Below are positions 20,701-31,000 of a DNA stretch of 64,000 bases, piece by piece. This DNA is from Symbiodinium natans (lineage: Eukaryota > Sar > Dinophyceae > Suessiales > Symbiodiniaceae), in NCBI GenBank assembly GCA_905221605.1, contig CAJNDS010002510.1:78501-142500 (forward strand), given 5' to 3'. The position numbers were made by a program, and so were the translations under genes. Each line of letters opens with the position of its first letter. Within the stretch, counting starts at the first letter, position 1. The notes under the pieces were generated by a model. It saw nothing but the letters and a program-made list of their open reading frames with translations. It was not told where the DNA came from and searched no databases.

Positions 20701-22536
20701 GTCACGGAATGCAGATGCCCCTGCTTAACTTCCCCAAACATGTGGCACGTGACATGGGGCCCTCGCTTCTCCAGGGCTTGGGGGTCCCAAAAACCCGAAA
20801 GCCCCAAAACCCTAAAACCCAAAACCCTAGGGTTCAGTTTAGGGTTTAGGGTTTAGGGTTTAGGGTTTAGGGTTTAGGGTTTAGGGTTTAGGGTTTAGGG
20901 TTTAGGGTTTAGGGTTTAGGGTTTAGGAACTTGAGGTTCAGGGCGCTCCGGTGATTTAGGGATCTCTTGGGGGGTTGGGCTATGGCTTGCGCTCTTCTGG
21001 GGTTGAGGCGCCAGAGGCTCCTTGTTTAGGGGCCTCGGACCATTGCAGGGCGCTTGTCCTTAGGGTGTTTACATGGTCCCTTCGTATGGGCCCTTATATA
21101 CCCCTTTGTTTCCCCGTAAAACCCAAGGGCCCATACTTCAGAACCCTTCAAAGAAGACAAGGGACCATATGAAGGGACCATGTACCCTAAACCCTAAAAC
21201 CCTAAAGCCCTAACACCCTAAACCCTAAACCCTAAACCCTAAGCCCTGAACCCTAAACCCTAAACCCTGAACCCTAAACCCTAAACCCTAAACCCTTATT
21301 ATCTCGTTAGGTTCACCAGCCTTGTAATTGGGGGGTGGGTGCAGGGTGTACGGGGTGGAGGGGGTTAGGTGGTTTTGGGGGAGGATTTAGGAGGGTTTAG
21401 GGGATTTAGGGGGATTTAGCGGGGGGTTATAAACCCAACCCTAAACCCTAAAGCCTAAACCCTAAAATTACGGGGGTTTAGGGCTTTAAAGCCCTTGGAA
21501 GCCCTTGGAGGACATACGGAGTGAGGATCGCCGGTGGCGGCGCTCGGCGGCGGTGCCGGTGCCCGAGGCCCTCGGCGGAAGTGCTTGCGGGTTTCGCGCG
21601 CGCGGCGCGCGCGCGCGCGCATCGGGATGAAGGAAGACCAGTTTAGGACTTATTCAGGGTTCACGGTTCAGGGTTTAGGATTTAGGGTTTGGGTTTTAGG
21701 GTTCAGGGTTCAGGACTTAGGGTTCAGGGTTTCGGGTGCGCTTGGCGATGAAGGAAGGTCGGTTAGGACTTCCGTAGGCCGTCATGCCATCCTTCTTCCG
21801 TTCACCCCCCAAGACGTTATCATGATTGGAACCCCTGAAATGGCATCCCTATCTTGAGCTGTGAAAACTTCACTCACAATCCTTCATCCATCAAGGCTGG
21901 CAAGCGACTAGGGCTTAGGGTTTAGGATTTAGGGTTTGGGGTTTAGGGTTTAGGGTTCAGGGTTTAGGGTTTAGGGTTTAGGGTTTAGGGTTCAGGATTT
22001 AGGGTTTAGGGTTTCGGGGTCAGGGCTTAGGGTAAGTCGTGGCCAAGCATTCCTGAACCACAAGCTCTACACTTAAAACACGCCTTCCTGACCCCCCTCC
22101 CCGCCGCCTGCTTGAAGCCGCCCTAAGGGCGGATGCGTTTTGAGTTGAAGGTTGAGGGTTTGCCGTCAGAGGTTCCCAGTTTTTGGAGCCCTATAACCCG
22201 ACAGCTCAAACCGTAAACCCCGAAACCCGAGTTCCGAAGTCCTAAGCCCTGAGCCCAAAGCCGCCTAACGGAGCCAGAACCGTCGGTCGAAAGGGTTTCG
22301 ATCCGACGAACCATGGAACCCGATACTTGCTGTTTTGGGTTAGGGTCTAGGGTTTAGGGTTTAGGGTTTAGGGTTTAGGGTTTAGGGCTTAGGGTTTAGG
22401 TTTTCGGGTGTATTGCGGACGGTAGGGGCTGTTGGGTTGTATGCTGTGCGGCTCAGGGCTTGAGTGGTTCATCTTTACGGATATTTCTGATTTCTGGGGC
22501 AGTTGGCATTATCACGTGCCAAGGAGTGCCCCCTGA
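17590..22536 (+). CDS. proline-rich, probably nuclear protein, unknown family (8-10 exons)
   Basis: Proposed exons, all joining in phase: 17590-17700, 18403-18474, 18796-18896, 19446-19491, 20409-20462, 20715-20774, 21008-21055, 21511-21567, then less securely 22261-22331 and 22503-22536 with a stop. Exon 1 begins with an ATG and MVIDLDDDEIEEV, a hydrophobic-acidic stretch like SUMO-interaction motifs. Later exons give a basic helix (AVKEQRRRALGFELKLPK), a Pro/Ala-rich segment (APVIAPVVPPAITPEQRRR), LTPPKPNLRRTPE and a basic SSKRPRTE patch that could be a nuclear localisation signal. Donors are GT (17701, 19492) or GC after AG (18475, 18897, 20463, 21568). No family is recognised, and most of the protein looks disordered. 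The donor after exon 6 is unclear. Confidence 0.6.
18660..18785. repeat. CCCTAAA/CCCTGAA array
   Basis: Heptamers CCCTAAA, CCCTGAA and the octamer CCCCTGAA in succession, ending 10 bases before the acceptor of exon 3 of the proline-rich gene. Confidence 0.95.
18796..18896 (+). CDS. exon 3 of the proline-rich protein gene
   Basis: It follows TTGCCAG, opens DFPSALPPLPAAAP and ends RRRVP with a GC donor (CAAG^GCCACC), phase 2. The neighbouring tracts are CCCTAAA on the left and TTTAGGG on the right. Confidence 0.65.
20243..20386. repeat. CCCTAAA array
   Basis: About 20 heptamers, nearly perfect from 20297. It lies upstream of the exon at 20409 and is mirrored by TTTAGGG units at 20476-20536. 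Confidence 0.97.
20584..20701. repeat. TTTAGGG array with variants
   Basis: Alternating TTTAGGG, GCTTAGG, TCCAGGG and TTTGGGG units ending 14 bases before the exon at 20715. Here a G-rich array precedes an exon, an exception to the usual order. Confidence 0.95.
20832..20926. repeat. TTTAGGG array
   Basis: About thirteen perfect TTTAGGG units starting about 60 bases after the exon at 20715-20774. Confidence 0.97.
21071..21182. mobile_element. palindromic MITE-like element, ACATGGTCCCTTC ends
   Basis: The left end ACATGGTCCCTTCGTATGG and the right end CCATATGAAGGGACCATGT are inverted repeats with one mismatch. GGGCCCTTA and AAGGGCCCATAC form an inner pair. It is located in an intron of the proline-rich gene. 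Confidence 0.88.
21590..21622. repeat. GCGCGC alternating tract
   Basis: Thirty-odd bases of almost pure alternating G and C directly after a proposed exon. Such sequence can adopt Z-DNA. A similar but shorter run is at 5251-5270. Confidence 0.8.
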
Positions 22537-23415
22537 TCTAGGAAAAACCCATGTTGGAAGTTATTTGGGCTCCTGTACTTGCTACTTTGCCGCGTCCTGG
22601 GGTTCGTAGAAGCCTTCCCATGCCCAGGGGACAGAAGGGCATACTACAACGTCACTTGATACTATGGGGATGATTCTTACCTTCCCCTTGTTGTCTAGTA
22701 TGGAGCCCTAATTTTTAAATCATGTTGGGGACTGTTGAAATCGACACAGAGTATAGGGTTCTTGAGGGAGGGGGGGGGGTTCATGGGGTTTAGGGTTTAG
22801 GGTTTAGGGTTTAGGGTTTAGCACCTGGGCAACCTTTAGGGAAGTGGAGGGCTGAGGGAGCCTTTGAGGGGTGTCGGAATGCTGGACGATTTTTTTTTTG
22901 TGGTGGCTCCCCTATGTAAATGGAATGGAAGAATCCCCCCCAAAACCCTATTTTTGAATTATGAAAGGCACCTAGATTTCCCCCCCAAAAAACTAGAAGC
23001 GGCCATGAAGCTCCAAGTATGAACTTTGGGGAAGGAGCTGCAAAATGCCGCGGTGCCACTGGCCTTGCTCCTCGGGCAAGCAACCGGGGGTTTTGCGTTT
23101 TGGGAATTTTAGGGTGTCGGGTGTAGGGTTTAGGGTTTAGGGTTTAGGGTTTAGTTTAGGGTCCAGGGTTTAGGGTTTAAGGCTTAGGGTTTAGGGTTTA
23201 GGGTTAGGGTTTATGGTTTGGGGGCAAGTTTCTGGTTTGGGGTTTTGAGGCTTTGGGTTTCAGGACTTTAGGGATTGAAACCCTTAGACCGTAAACCCTT
23301 CAAAGAGCACGCTGGGGAGATAAATCCTGAACCCTTGAACCCTGAAATCTGAACCCGAAAACCCTAAACCCTAGCCCTAAACCCTAAACCCCAAACCCCA
23401 CACCCGACATCCAAG
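22537..23415. other. spacer with TTTAGGG tracts
   Basis: TTTAGGG tracts lie at 22788-22822 and 23125-23222, and poly-G runs occur at 22770. A reverse-strand frame of 90 codons at 22811-23083 has no recognised motif. No exon is called. Confidence 0.4.
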
Positions 23416-25767
23416 ATCCTGGCCCTGGAACTGGAACCGGCCGACTCCCAAGTCAACCCCAAAATCCCTAAACCCCAAACCCTAAACCCTAAACCCTAAA
23501 CCCTAAACCCTGAACCCTGAACCCTGAACCCTAAACCCAAACCCTAAACCCTAAACCCTAAACCCTAAACCCTAAACCCTAAACCCTAAACCCTAAACCC
23601 TAAACCCCCAAGACAAAATATATGTGGTATCATTCTGAATTTTCCAAGATATTTGTCCAAACAGCTGACAAACAGAGTTTAAGTAAATTAATCCAACGTG
23701 GGAGGCCGGGAGGCCAAATGTTCAATTTACTTAAACCTCTGGGGCCTTCCCGGCTCCCGGCAAACCAAACAAAGCCCAAATCGCTTCCCAAAGCCCAAAA
23801 TTGGCTTCCAAACTTGGCTTCCAATGGCTTCCAAAGCCCAAAATCCAAAGCCGAAAATGGGCTACCAGCCCAAAACGCTCCCAATGCCCAAATTGCTCCC
23901 AAATTCCAAAATTGCTGCCAAAGCCCAAAATTGACTCTCAAAGCCCAAAATTTGCTTCCAAAGCCCAAAATTGGCTCCCAAAGCCCCAAAGGGGCCAGGC
24001 TCGCCCCTGCCCACCCAGCCCCCCGCCCTTCCCCAAAGTAAAAATATAGTTCCAAAAAAAAAATTTCGGTCAAAACGTTTCGGTCAAAACGTTTCGGTCA
24101 AAACGTTATTGGGTCCCAAACCCTATACAATTTCCATCAAGCCCTGGAACAGAACGCTGAAGGCTTCTCGTCTCCCTGGACGACCGGCTTCTTTTTCCAC
24201 CCCCGGGCTTCCAACAAGGCGGAGTGCCGGGGGGTTTGGGGTTTAGGGTTTGGGGTTTAGGGTTTGGGGTTTAGGGTTTAGTGTTTAGGGTTTAGGGTTT
24301 AGGGGTTAAGGGGTTTAGGGGTTTGGGGGTTTAGGGGTTTAGGGGTTTAGGGGTTTGGGGGTTTAGGGGTTTAGGGGTTTAGGGGTTTAGGGGGTTTAGG
24401 GGTTTAGGGGTTTAGGGGTTTAGGGGTGTAGGGGTTAGGGGGGTTGGGGTTTTGCGGTTTTTGCGGCTTAGGGGGTGTTAGGATTCTTAGGGAGGTTGGA
24501 GCTCGGGGTTTGTGGGGCTTTCGTCGGGCTCTGGGCTTCGGGATGCAAGGAGGGTGGAGGCCTAAGTTCTTGGTCTTCACGCCGCGACTTGCACCGGGCT
24601 AAAGGCAAAACCCTACAGCCTATACCCAACCCAGCGCGAACCCAGAACCCCGAACCCTAAAATTCCGAACTCGACGCCCGGACCCCGGCCCGAATAACTC
24701 TTGATGGGTGTGTGATGGGTGTGTGAATATGTGTGGGGTGGTACATTACTCATCCCTTGGAAGCTCTTTTGCCTCAGTCTACTTAAGTATTCCTCGAAAC
24801 CCTATTCGAATCCGCATACCCCACCTTGCTCACCCTACCTACCAAGTCAAAGAGGCTTCCAAGTAGGTCCGTTCCGGAGTTTAGGGTTTAGGGTTTAGGG
24901 TTTAGGGTTGAGGGTTGAGGGTTTAGGGTTGAGGGTAGAGGTTGAGGGTTTAGAGTTTAGGGTTCCTCTCGCCAATTTAAGGTTTTCGGGTTTGCTGCTT
25001 CGCAACGTGGCCCGATTGTGGAGGGCCATCGCCTTTTCGGCAACCCGCCCTACTTGAAGGTTCAGGGCACTTCTCACCCCAACAATAGCTGTACTTAAAA
25101 GCCCCCGAAGTCCCCTAAGTAGGTTATAAGTAGACTTAAAATTGGGGGTTATAAGTACCCATGAACCTCCAAGCTATCTCTTCCTATCAGGGTTTAGGCC
25201 GAAGCTCATGTCCATCCCCCTAAACTTAAACCCTAAATCCTAAACCCTAAACCCTAAAACCGAAACCCCAAACCCTGAACCGTAAACACTAAATCCTAAA
25301 CCCTAAACCCCGAATCCTAAACCCGAAACCCCAACAGAAAACCATAACTCTTTGGGGTCCTCAGTGATCCTGGAAGGTGCCGTGGCATCACCGGATGCTT
25401 TGAGGTCCTGCAGCAACAACGTGCGCAGCCAGGCGCCGTTGCTGGGGACACTGGATGAGGGTTTAGGGTTTAGGGTTCGGGTTTGAGATTTGTACGTCTG
25501 GGAGTTCTTGTGAAGGTGTTAGAAGCCTATGAGGCAAGTTTGTTTGACATCCTTTCCGAAGTTAGGAGGTTGTGGTTTAGGGTGTGGGATGTAGGGGTTG
25601 GGGTTTAGGTTGCGAGTGTTAGAGTCAGGCACACTCAGTTCTAATCCCTAGACCCTTGACCCTAAACCCTAAACCCGAAACCCTAAACCCTAAACTCTCA
25701 TCCCAAGGCTGAACGCCGCCGTGCCGCGCGTGCACACCGGCATCCCAAAACGCCACAGAAGCTGTAG
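23416..25767 (+). CDS. possible multi-exon gene, product unknown
   Basis: Candidate exons: 23416-23451 (ILALELEPADSQ, donor GTCAAC), 24142-24218 (ALEQNAEGFSSPW then TTGFFFHPRASNK, GC donor), 25365-25459 (ILEGAVASPDALRSC then NNVRSQAPLLGTLDE) and 25708-25767 (AERRRAARAHRHPKTPQKL, stop). A further open stretch at 24555-24603 may be an exon. Each follows an AG, and three of the four are bordered by telomere-like tracts, but the joins are not phase-checked. The last exon gives a short, strongly basic tail. No family is recognised, and an alternative frame is open in the second exon. Confidence 0.4.
23461..23606. repeat. CCCTAAA array
   Basis: About twenty heptamers with CCCTGAA variants near 23511-23530. 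It ends about 15 bases before the dispersed element at 23620. Confidence 0.97.
23620..24140 (+). mobile_element. dispersed element, copy 1
   Basis: Both ends match an inverted copy at 34526-34965. The left end TGTGGTATCATTCTGAATTT, with a nearby ACAGCTGACAA, matches the reverse complement of 34916-34960. The right end (AACGTTATTGGGTCCCAAACCCTATACAATTTC) matches the reverse complement of 34528-34560. The middle of this copy has a ~20-bp repeat of CCCAAAGCCCAAAATTGGCTTC type (23760-23990) and three AACGTTTCGGTCAAAACG units. The long + and - frames here are repeat-derived. Confidence 0.75.
24237..24460. repeat. TTTAGGG then TTTAGGGG array
   Basis: Starts as TTTAGGG/TTTGGGG heptamers and changes at about 24300 to a nearly uniform octamer GTTTAGGG with an extra G (about sixteen copies), ending in G-rich variants. 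The sharp change of unit suggests separate amplification events. Confidence 0.96.
24878..24965. repeat. TTTAGGG/TTGAGGG array
   Basis: Mixed TTTAGGG and TTGAGGG units in the presumed intron before 25365. Confidence 0.93.
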
Positions 25768-26066
25768 CAAAGGAAATGGTATAGGGTTTAGGGGTTTCGG
25801 GGTTTAGGGGTGAGGGGTTTAGGGTTTAGGGTTCAGGTAGCTTGCTCAGTTATGTAAGAAGCCTGATTTGTACGGAAGACGTGCCCTTAAACCCGCTCCT
25901 CCACATCTTACTCACTCATGCTTGCCTAGGAATGAGCGAGGGAATCCTGCTACCCAGACTATGCCTCAAGTGGTCCCATTATTCTCGATGACACACTCGG
26001 TAACACTCTCGCAACAGCTTCCAGCACCGTCAACCCTCAACCCGAAACCCGAAACCACAAAGGAAC

Positions 26067-26206
26067 CCTAAACCCTAAACCCTAAACCCTAAACCCTAAA
26101 CCCTAAACCCTAAACCCTAAACCCTAAACCCTAGACCCTAGACCCTAAACCCTAAACCCTAAACCCTAGACCCTAAACCCTAAACCCTAAACCCTAAACC
26201 CTAACC
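26067..26206. repeat. CCCTAAA array
   Basis: Nineteen to twenty heptamers with a few CCCTAGA variants, ending 9 bases before the exon at 26215. Confidence 0.97.
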
Positions 26207-26214
26207 TCGAGCAG

Positions 26215-28056
26215 GCTTCGGTGCCAGTTCTGGACCTGCATGGTGCCGACGCCCAAGATAAGGGCATCGAGCTTTTGGAGTTCCGGGTTGAGGGTTTTAG
26301 GGTTTGGGGTTTAGGGTTTAGGGTTTGGGGTTTAGGGTTTCGGGTTTCGGGGTTCAGGGTTTTAGGGCTGAGGGTTCTATGGGGTTCAGGCCCTAAACCC
26401 TAAAGCCTAAACCCTATATACACCCTACGCCCGACACCCCACACCCTAAACCCCAGACCCTAAACCCCTCCTAAGACCCTCAACCCTATGACCCTAGACC
26501 CTAGCCCCTGCACCCGAAACCCGAAACCCGAAACCCTAAACCCTAAACCCTAAACCCTAAACCCTAAACCCTAAACCCTAAACCCTAAACCCTAAACCCA
26601 CAACCCAAAACCCAAAACCAAGCTGCAGCCTCTGCGGCTTGATGCCCTCGAGCGCCTGTCCTCGCCATGTCAGCTTCCCAGGCACCTCGGGGTTCGCGTC
26701 TTTTTTTTTGGGGGGGGGGGGGGTTTAGGGCTTAGGGTTTGGGGTTTAGGGTTTAGGGTTTAGGGGTTTAGGGTTTAGGGGTTTAGGGTTTAGGGCTTCG
26801 GGTTTAGGGTTTAGGGTTGGGCTAAGGGTTTTGGGCTTAGGACTTCGGGTTCAGGGATTGCTGTAGTCTCCTTAGAGCTTCGCTGTCATCTTCCTTCATG
26901 ACATGAACTCAGTGCAACCCTAAACCCCAAACTCAGCATATGTTTGGGTTGAGGTTTGGGAGTCTAGGTGTCAGGTTACGGGGTTGGGGTTTAGGGTCAA
27001 GCCTGAAAGGTTCAAAGATTTAGGGTTTAGGGTTTAGGGTTTAGGGTGTAGGTGTTAGGGGGCTCGGGGTTTCGGCTCGATGCTTTGGGGCTCATGCGCT
27101 TGGGAAGTGAAATCCGACTTCCCCCGCAATGACACCCCGAACCCCCGAATCCTGAAAGCCCCCAAGCCCCCTGAGCCCCTAGCCCCCCTAAACCCTAAAC
27201 CCTAAACCCTAAACCCTAAACCCTAAACCCTAAACCCTAAACCCTAAACCCTAAACCCTAAACCCTAAACCCTAAACCCTAAACCCTAAACCCTAAACCC
27301 TAAACCCTAAACCCTAAACCCTAACCCTACACCCTAAACCCTAAACCCTAAACCCTAAACCCTAAACCCTAAACCCTAAACCCTAAACCCTAAACCCTAA
27401 ACCCTAAACCCTAAACCCTAAACCCTAAACCCTAAACCCTAAACCCTAAACCCTAAACCTCCTTCGAGGCAGAGAATGGAGGTCTCCTCGATGATGGTGG
27501 TGCCAGGAGCAGCCGGGAAGGCAAAGTCGCCCCCATGCGCCCGGGCTACGTGTTAAAGGGGGTTTGGGGTTAGGGTTTAGGGCTTGATTTAGGCTTTAGG
27601 GTGTAGGTTTAGGGGAGATTTAGGGTTTAGGGTGTAGGGTTTAGGGGGATAAAGGCTTTTGGGTTGAGAGTTTAGGGGTGATTTAGGGTGTAGGGTTCAG
27701 GGTGTAGGGGATGTATGGTCAAGATTTAAGTCGGAGGGATTGAGGGTTTGGGGTTCAGGGTTTAGGGGGCATTTCAGGGTTAAGGGTAATCAGGGCTCAG
27801 CGTTCAGGGTTTAGGGGGTTTAGGGTTTAGGGATAAGGCAGATTTGGGGTGTACGGCATTCAGGGGCACTGAAGGGGCTTTGGGAACTGGGGCTTAAGGG
27901 GGATTTAGGGATTTGGGGGGATGGGGTCCGGGAGGTTGGGGTTAAGTTAGGGTTTAGGGTTTAGGGTTTGCGGTTTAGGGTTTAGGGTTAACCCGAACAA
28001 ACAGTTCACATGCTGGAGCAAACCCTTGTAGAGTTCCCAGCCAAGCCAGTTGGCAG
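26215..28056 (+). CDS. candidate 5' exons upstream of the Lnt-like gene
   Basis: Short open islands after AG sites: 26215-26286 (ASVPVLDLHGADAQDK, donor GTTGAG), 26623-about 26691 (LQPLRLDALERLSS), 27469-about 27560 (AENGGLLDDGGARSS) and 28005-28056 (HMLEQTLVEFPAKPVG, GC donor). Three of the four sit between a CCCTAAA array on the left and a TTTAGGG array on the right. Only the last has a phase-checked join: its leftover AG plus the next exon's G gives VGRPRDLMIV at 28412. They could be the N-terminal part of the Lnt-like protein or a separate gene. Confidence 0.45.
27187..27460. repeat. longest CCCTAAA array in the window
   Basis: About 39 heptamers, almost perfect, with one CCCTACA/CCCTAA interruption near 27325. 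It lies 8 bases upstream of the acceptor for the exon at 27469. Confidence 0.98.
27550..28000. repeat. degenerate TTTAGGG-derived tract
   Basis: G-rich, with scattered TTTAGGG, TGTAGGG and GATTTAGGG units, apparently an old decayed array. No coding frame. Confidence 0.85.
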
Positions 28057-31000
28057 GCCCTTGAGGGTTTAGGGTTTAGGGTTTAGGGCTTAGGGTTTAG
28101 CCGAGCAAAACTGTAAAACCCTGAACCCTCATCCCCAAGCCTCAACCTTAAACCCTCAACCCTCGACCCTGAACCGGAATCCTGAACTACAAACCCTGAA
28201 CCCTCAAGCCTGAGTTCCCTGAATCCACTCAACCCTCAGCCGAAACCCTCAACCCTGAGCCCACTGAACCCCCTGAACCCCCAGGTTTATATAGGGTTTA
28301 GGGTTTAGGGTTTAGGTTTAGGGTTTAGGGTTTAGGGATTTTTTAGGGTTTAGGGTTTAGGGTTTAGGGTTTAGGGTTCATAAACCCCTAGCCACAAGCC
28401 CTAAAACCCAGGCCCCGTGACCTGATGATCGTGTACGGTCTGGCGGTCCTCACGCGGCTCTTCACCAACCTGGAGGCGGCGCGTTACTTCGGCTTAGGGT
28501 TCTATAGGGTTTAGGGTTTAGGGTTTGGGGTTTAGGGTTTGGGGTTTGGGGTTTAGGGTTTAGGGCTTGGGGTTTAGGGTTTAGGGTTTAGGGCTTGGGA
28601 TTTAGGGTTTCGGGAGGGACCCAGGCTTGGGGCGGACTGGGGCTCGGGCCCACTCAAACCACAAACCCTCAAAACGCATCGGGGATTTAGGGTTTAGGGT
28701 TTAGGGTTAGGTTTCTCGGGAGCAGGGAAGAGGGGGGGGGGTAGATTCTAGTAGATCTGTTGGGGTCCAGATTCCTTCTAGTCTCACAGGAAACGGGAAT
28801 TTCTTCCGCGTTTTGCTGTGCAAAACCTATATCGCGTCTCTGAAAAACCTGCGCTTCCCCTGCATCTTACTTCAAAAAAAAGCAAAAACCTGTACTCCTG
28901 TATGTTGCCCCCCCCACCCCCCAGCTTGAAATATCAAAAAAAGCCCCCAGAAGCAAAGCAATCATGCCTGAAGCCCCAAAAGCTTCACGAAAGCCGCAGG
29001 TGGGGGGTGTTTAGGGCTCCGGGGATTCTCTAGGGTTTTGGTTTCAGGGTTTATGGGGTTTAGGCTTCAGGGTTTATAGGGTTGAGGGTTTAGGGTTTCA
29101 GGGTTTCAGGGTTTTAGGGTTTAGGGTTTCAGGTTGAGGGTTTCAGGGTTTAGGGTTTAGGGTTTCAGGGTTTCAGGGTTTAGGGTTTAGGGTTTCGGGT
29201 TTGGGTGCAATGGACCCAGAAGCCTCTGCTCCAACAGGCTCCTCGCACCACAGAGTCCCTCCAAGCAGCAGAATGCCGGAAAGATCCAGAGCTTGACTCC
29301 CCAAGGACCCTTTCCCTAAACCCAAAACCCAAAACCCAAAACCCAAAACCCTAAACCCTAAACCCTAAACCCTAAACCATTTTTTTTGGACCCTGGACCC
29401 ACTTAAAGAACCCCCCTGAACCCCAAAAAAGCATTTAACTTCAAGGCCCTGTGAACCCTAAGATCCCTACACCCCAAACCTAAACCTTACAACCCCTAGC
29501 ACCCTTCCCTGCGCGTCCTAAACCTCGAGATCCACCTTAAACCCCAAACCCTACCTGAAAACCCTCTGAACCCCCTACAAATCAAGCACTGTAGGCCCTA
29601 TAAACCCGAAACACCCTAAACCCTAGAGACCCCCAAGCCCAGATAAAAGCCCCTAAGCCCTAAACCCCAATAAAGCCCTTCAACCCTGAAACTACTAGGA
29701 GCTTTTGGCTTTAGGGTTCGGGTTTAGGGTTTCGGGCTGAGCCTGAGCCTGAACACACTAAACCCACAGCCCAAGTCCTAAACCCTGAGCCCTGAACCCT
29801 GAACCCCGAACCCTAAACCCTAAAACCCTCCAGCCTAACCCAATTTGCAGGCTATCCCGGGCATGTCCACGACGTCCATGCTCTGCTGCTGCGTCCCTCG
29901 GCTGCTTCATGACAAATGTGCGGTTGAGGGCTTAGGGTTGAGGGTTTAGGGGTTAGGGTTTTGGTGTTTAGGGGGATCGCCCCCACCCCCCCCCCCCCCC
30001 GACGAAACCCAAAACCCCCCAAATCCGACACCCCAAACCCCTAAACCCGAACTCTATAGAGGGAAGTATGAGTATCCGCTCAAAGGCTTCAGCTGAGTGC
30101 GATGGCCCCCAGGTCTTGGCAGAGTGCCTCGAGCCATTGTGGCTCTTCCTCGTGGGCCTGGTGGGCGTGGGGGTCGCGCTGGGCCTGTCCACCTGGGGGT
30201 ACCTTCAAGTCTCAGCGCTGCTGAGACGTGGCTAAACCCTAAACCCTAAACCCTAAACCCTCGAAACTGCCGATGGTTGAGGGTGGCTTGAGTTCTTTTG
30301 AGTTCGGGCCTACGGCTGCTGAGAGTCCGTGCCCACCGTCTGCCTGAGAATCTGACCAAGTGCAAGCCCTAAACCCTGAACCCAAAACCGTAAACTCTAA
30401 ACCCTAAACCCTAAACCCTAAACCCTAAACCCTTAACCCTAAACCCCAAACCCTAAACCCTAAACCCTAAACCATCATTCTCAGGATCTGCGTCCTCTTG
30501 CAGATACCCCTCAGCCTCGCCTACCTGACGCACCGGTGGCTGACCCAAAGGCATCCGGACAGTTGGATCGTGACGCTGGCCTTCCCTTGTGTCAACACTG
30601 CCCTGCGCCTCTGCCTGAAGAGACTGGAAATCCCAAGCTTGCTTTGCCTCTGCCCTAGAACCCCTCAACTAAAAAACCCTGACAAACCCCACACAAACTC
30701 TTAAAAGCCCTAAAAAAACTCTCAACCCTCAACCCCTCCAAATTGAACCCTAAACCCTTAAGCCCTGAAACCCTAAAACCCTAAAACCCTAAAACCCTAA
30801 AACCCTAACCTCTAAGAACCCTCAAGCCCCGAAAGCTCCCAACCCCCCCCAAAGCTTACTGTTGGTCATGAGGGAGTTGGGGGAGTGAGGTACCCTATAC
30901 AATCCTTTAAAGGGGTATATACGGGGCCCTAACTCCCTCATTCCCTGCTAACCAACAGCAAGAAGAATCATCGAGGTGGGTTCTCTCCTTCTTCTTCCTT

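Noticed and set aside
23622-24073. Open frames of 139 and 147 codons on opposite strands
   Set aside because: Both lie in the tandem core of the dispersed element and mirror each other, as low-complexity repeats do.
27187-27460. True chromosome end or telomere fusion point
   Set aside because: Arrays in both orientations occur dozens of times with genes between them, so this is interstitial repeat. A head-to-head fusion would show one junction only.
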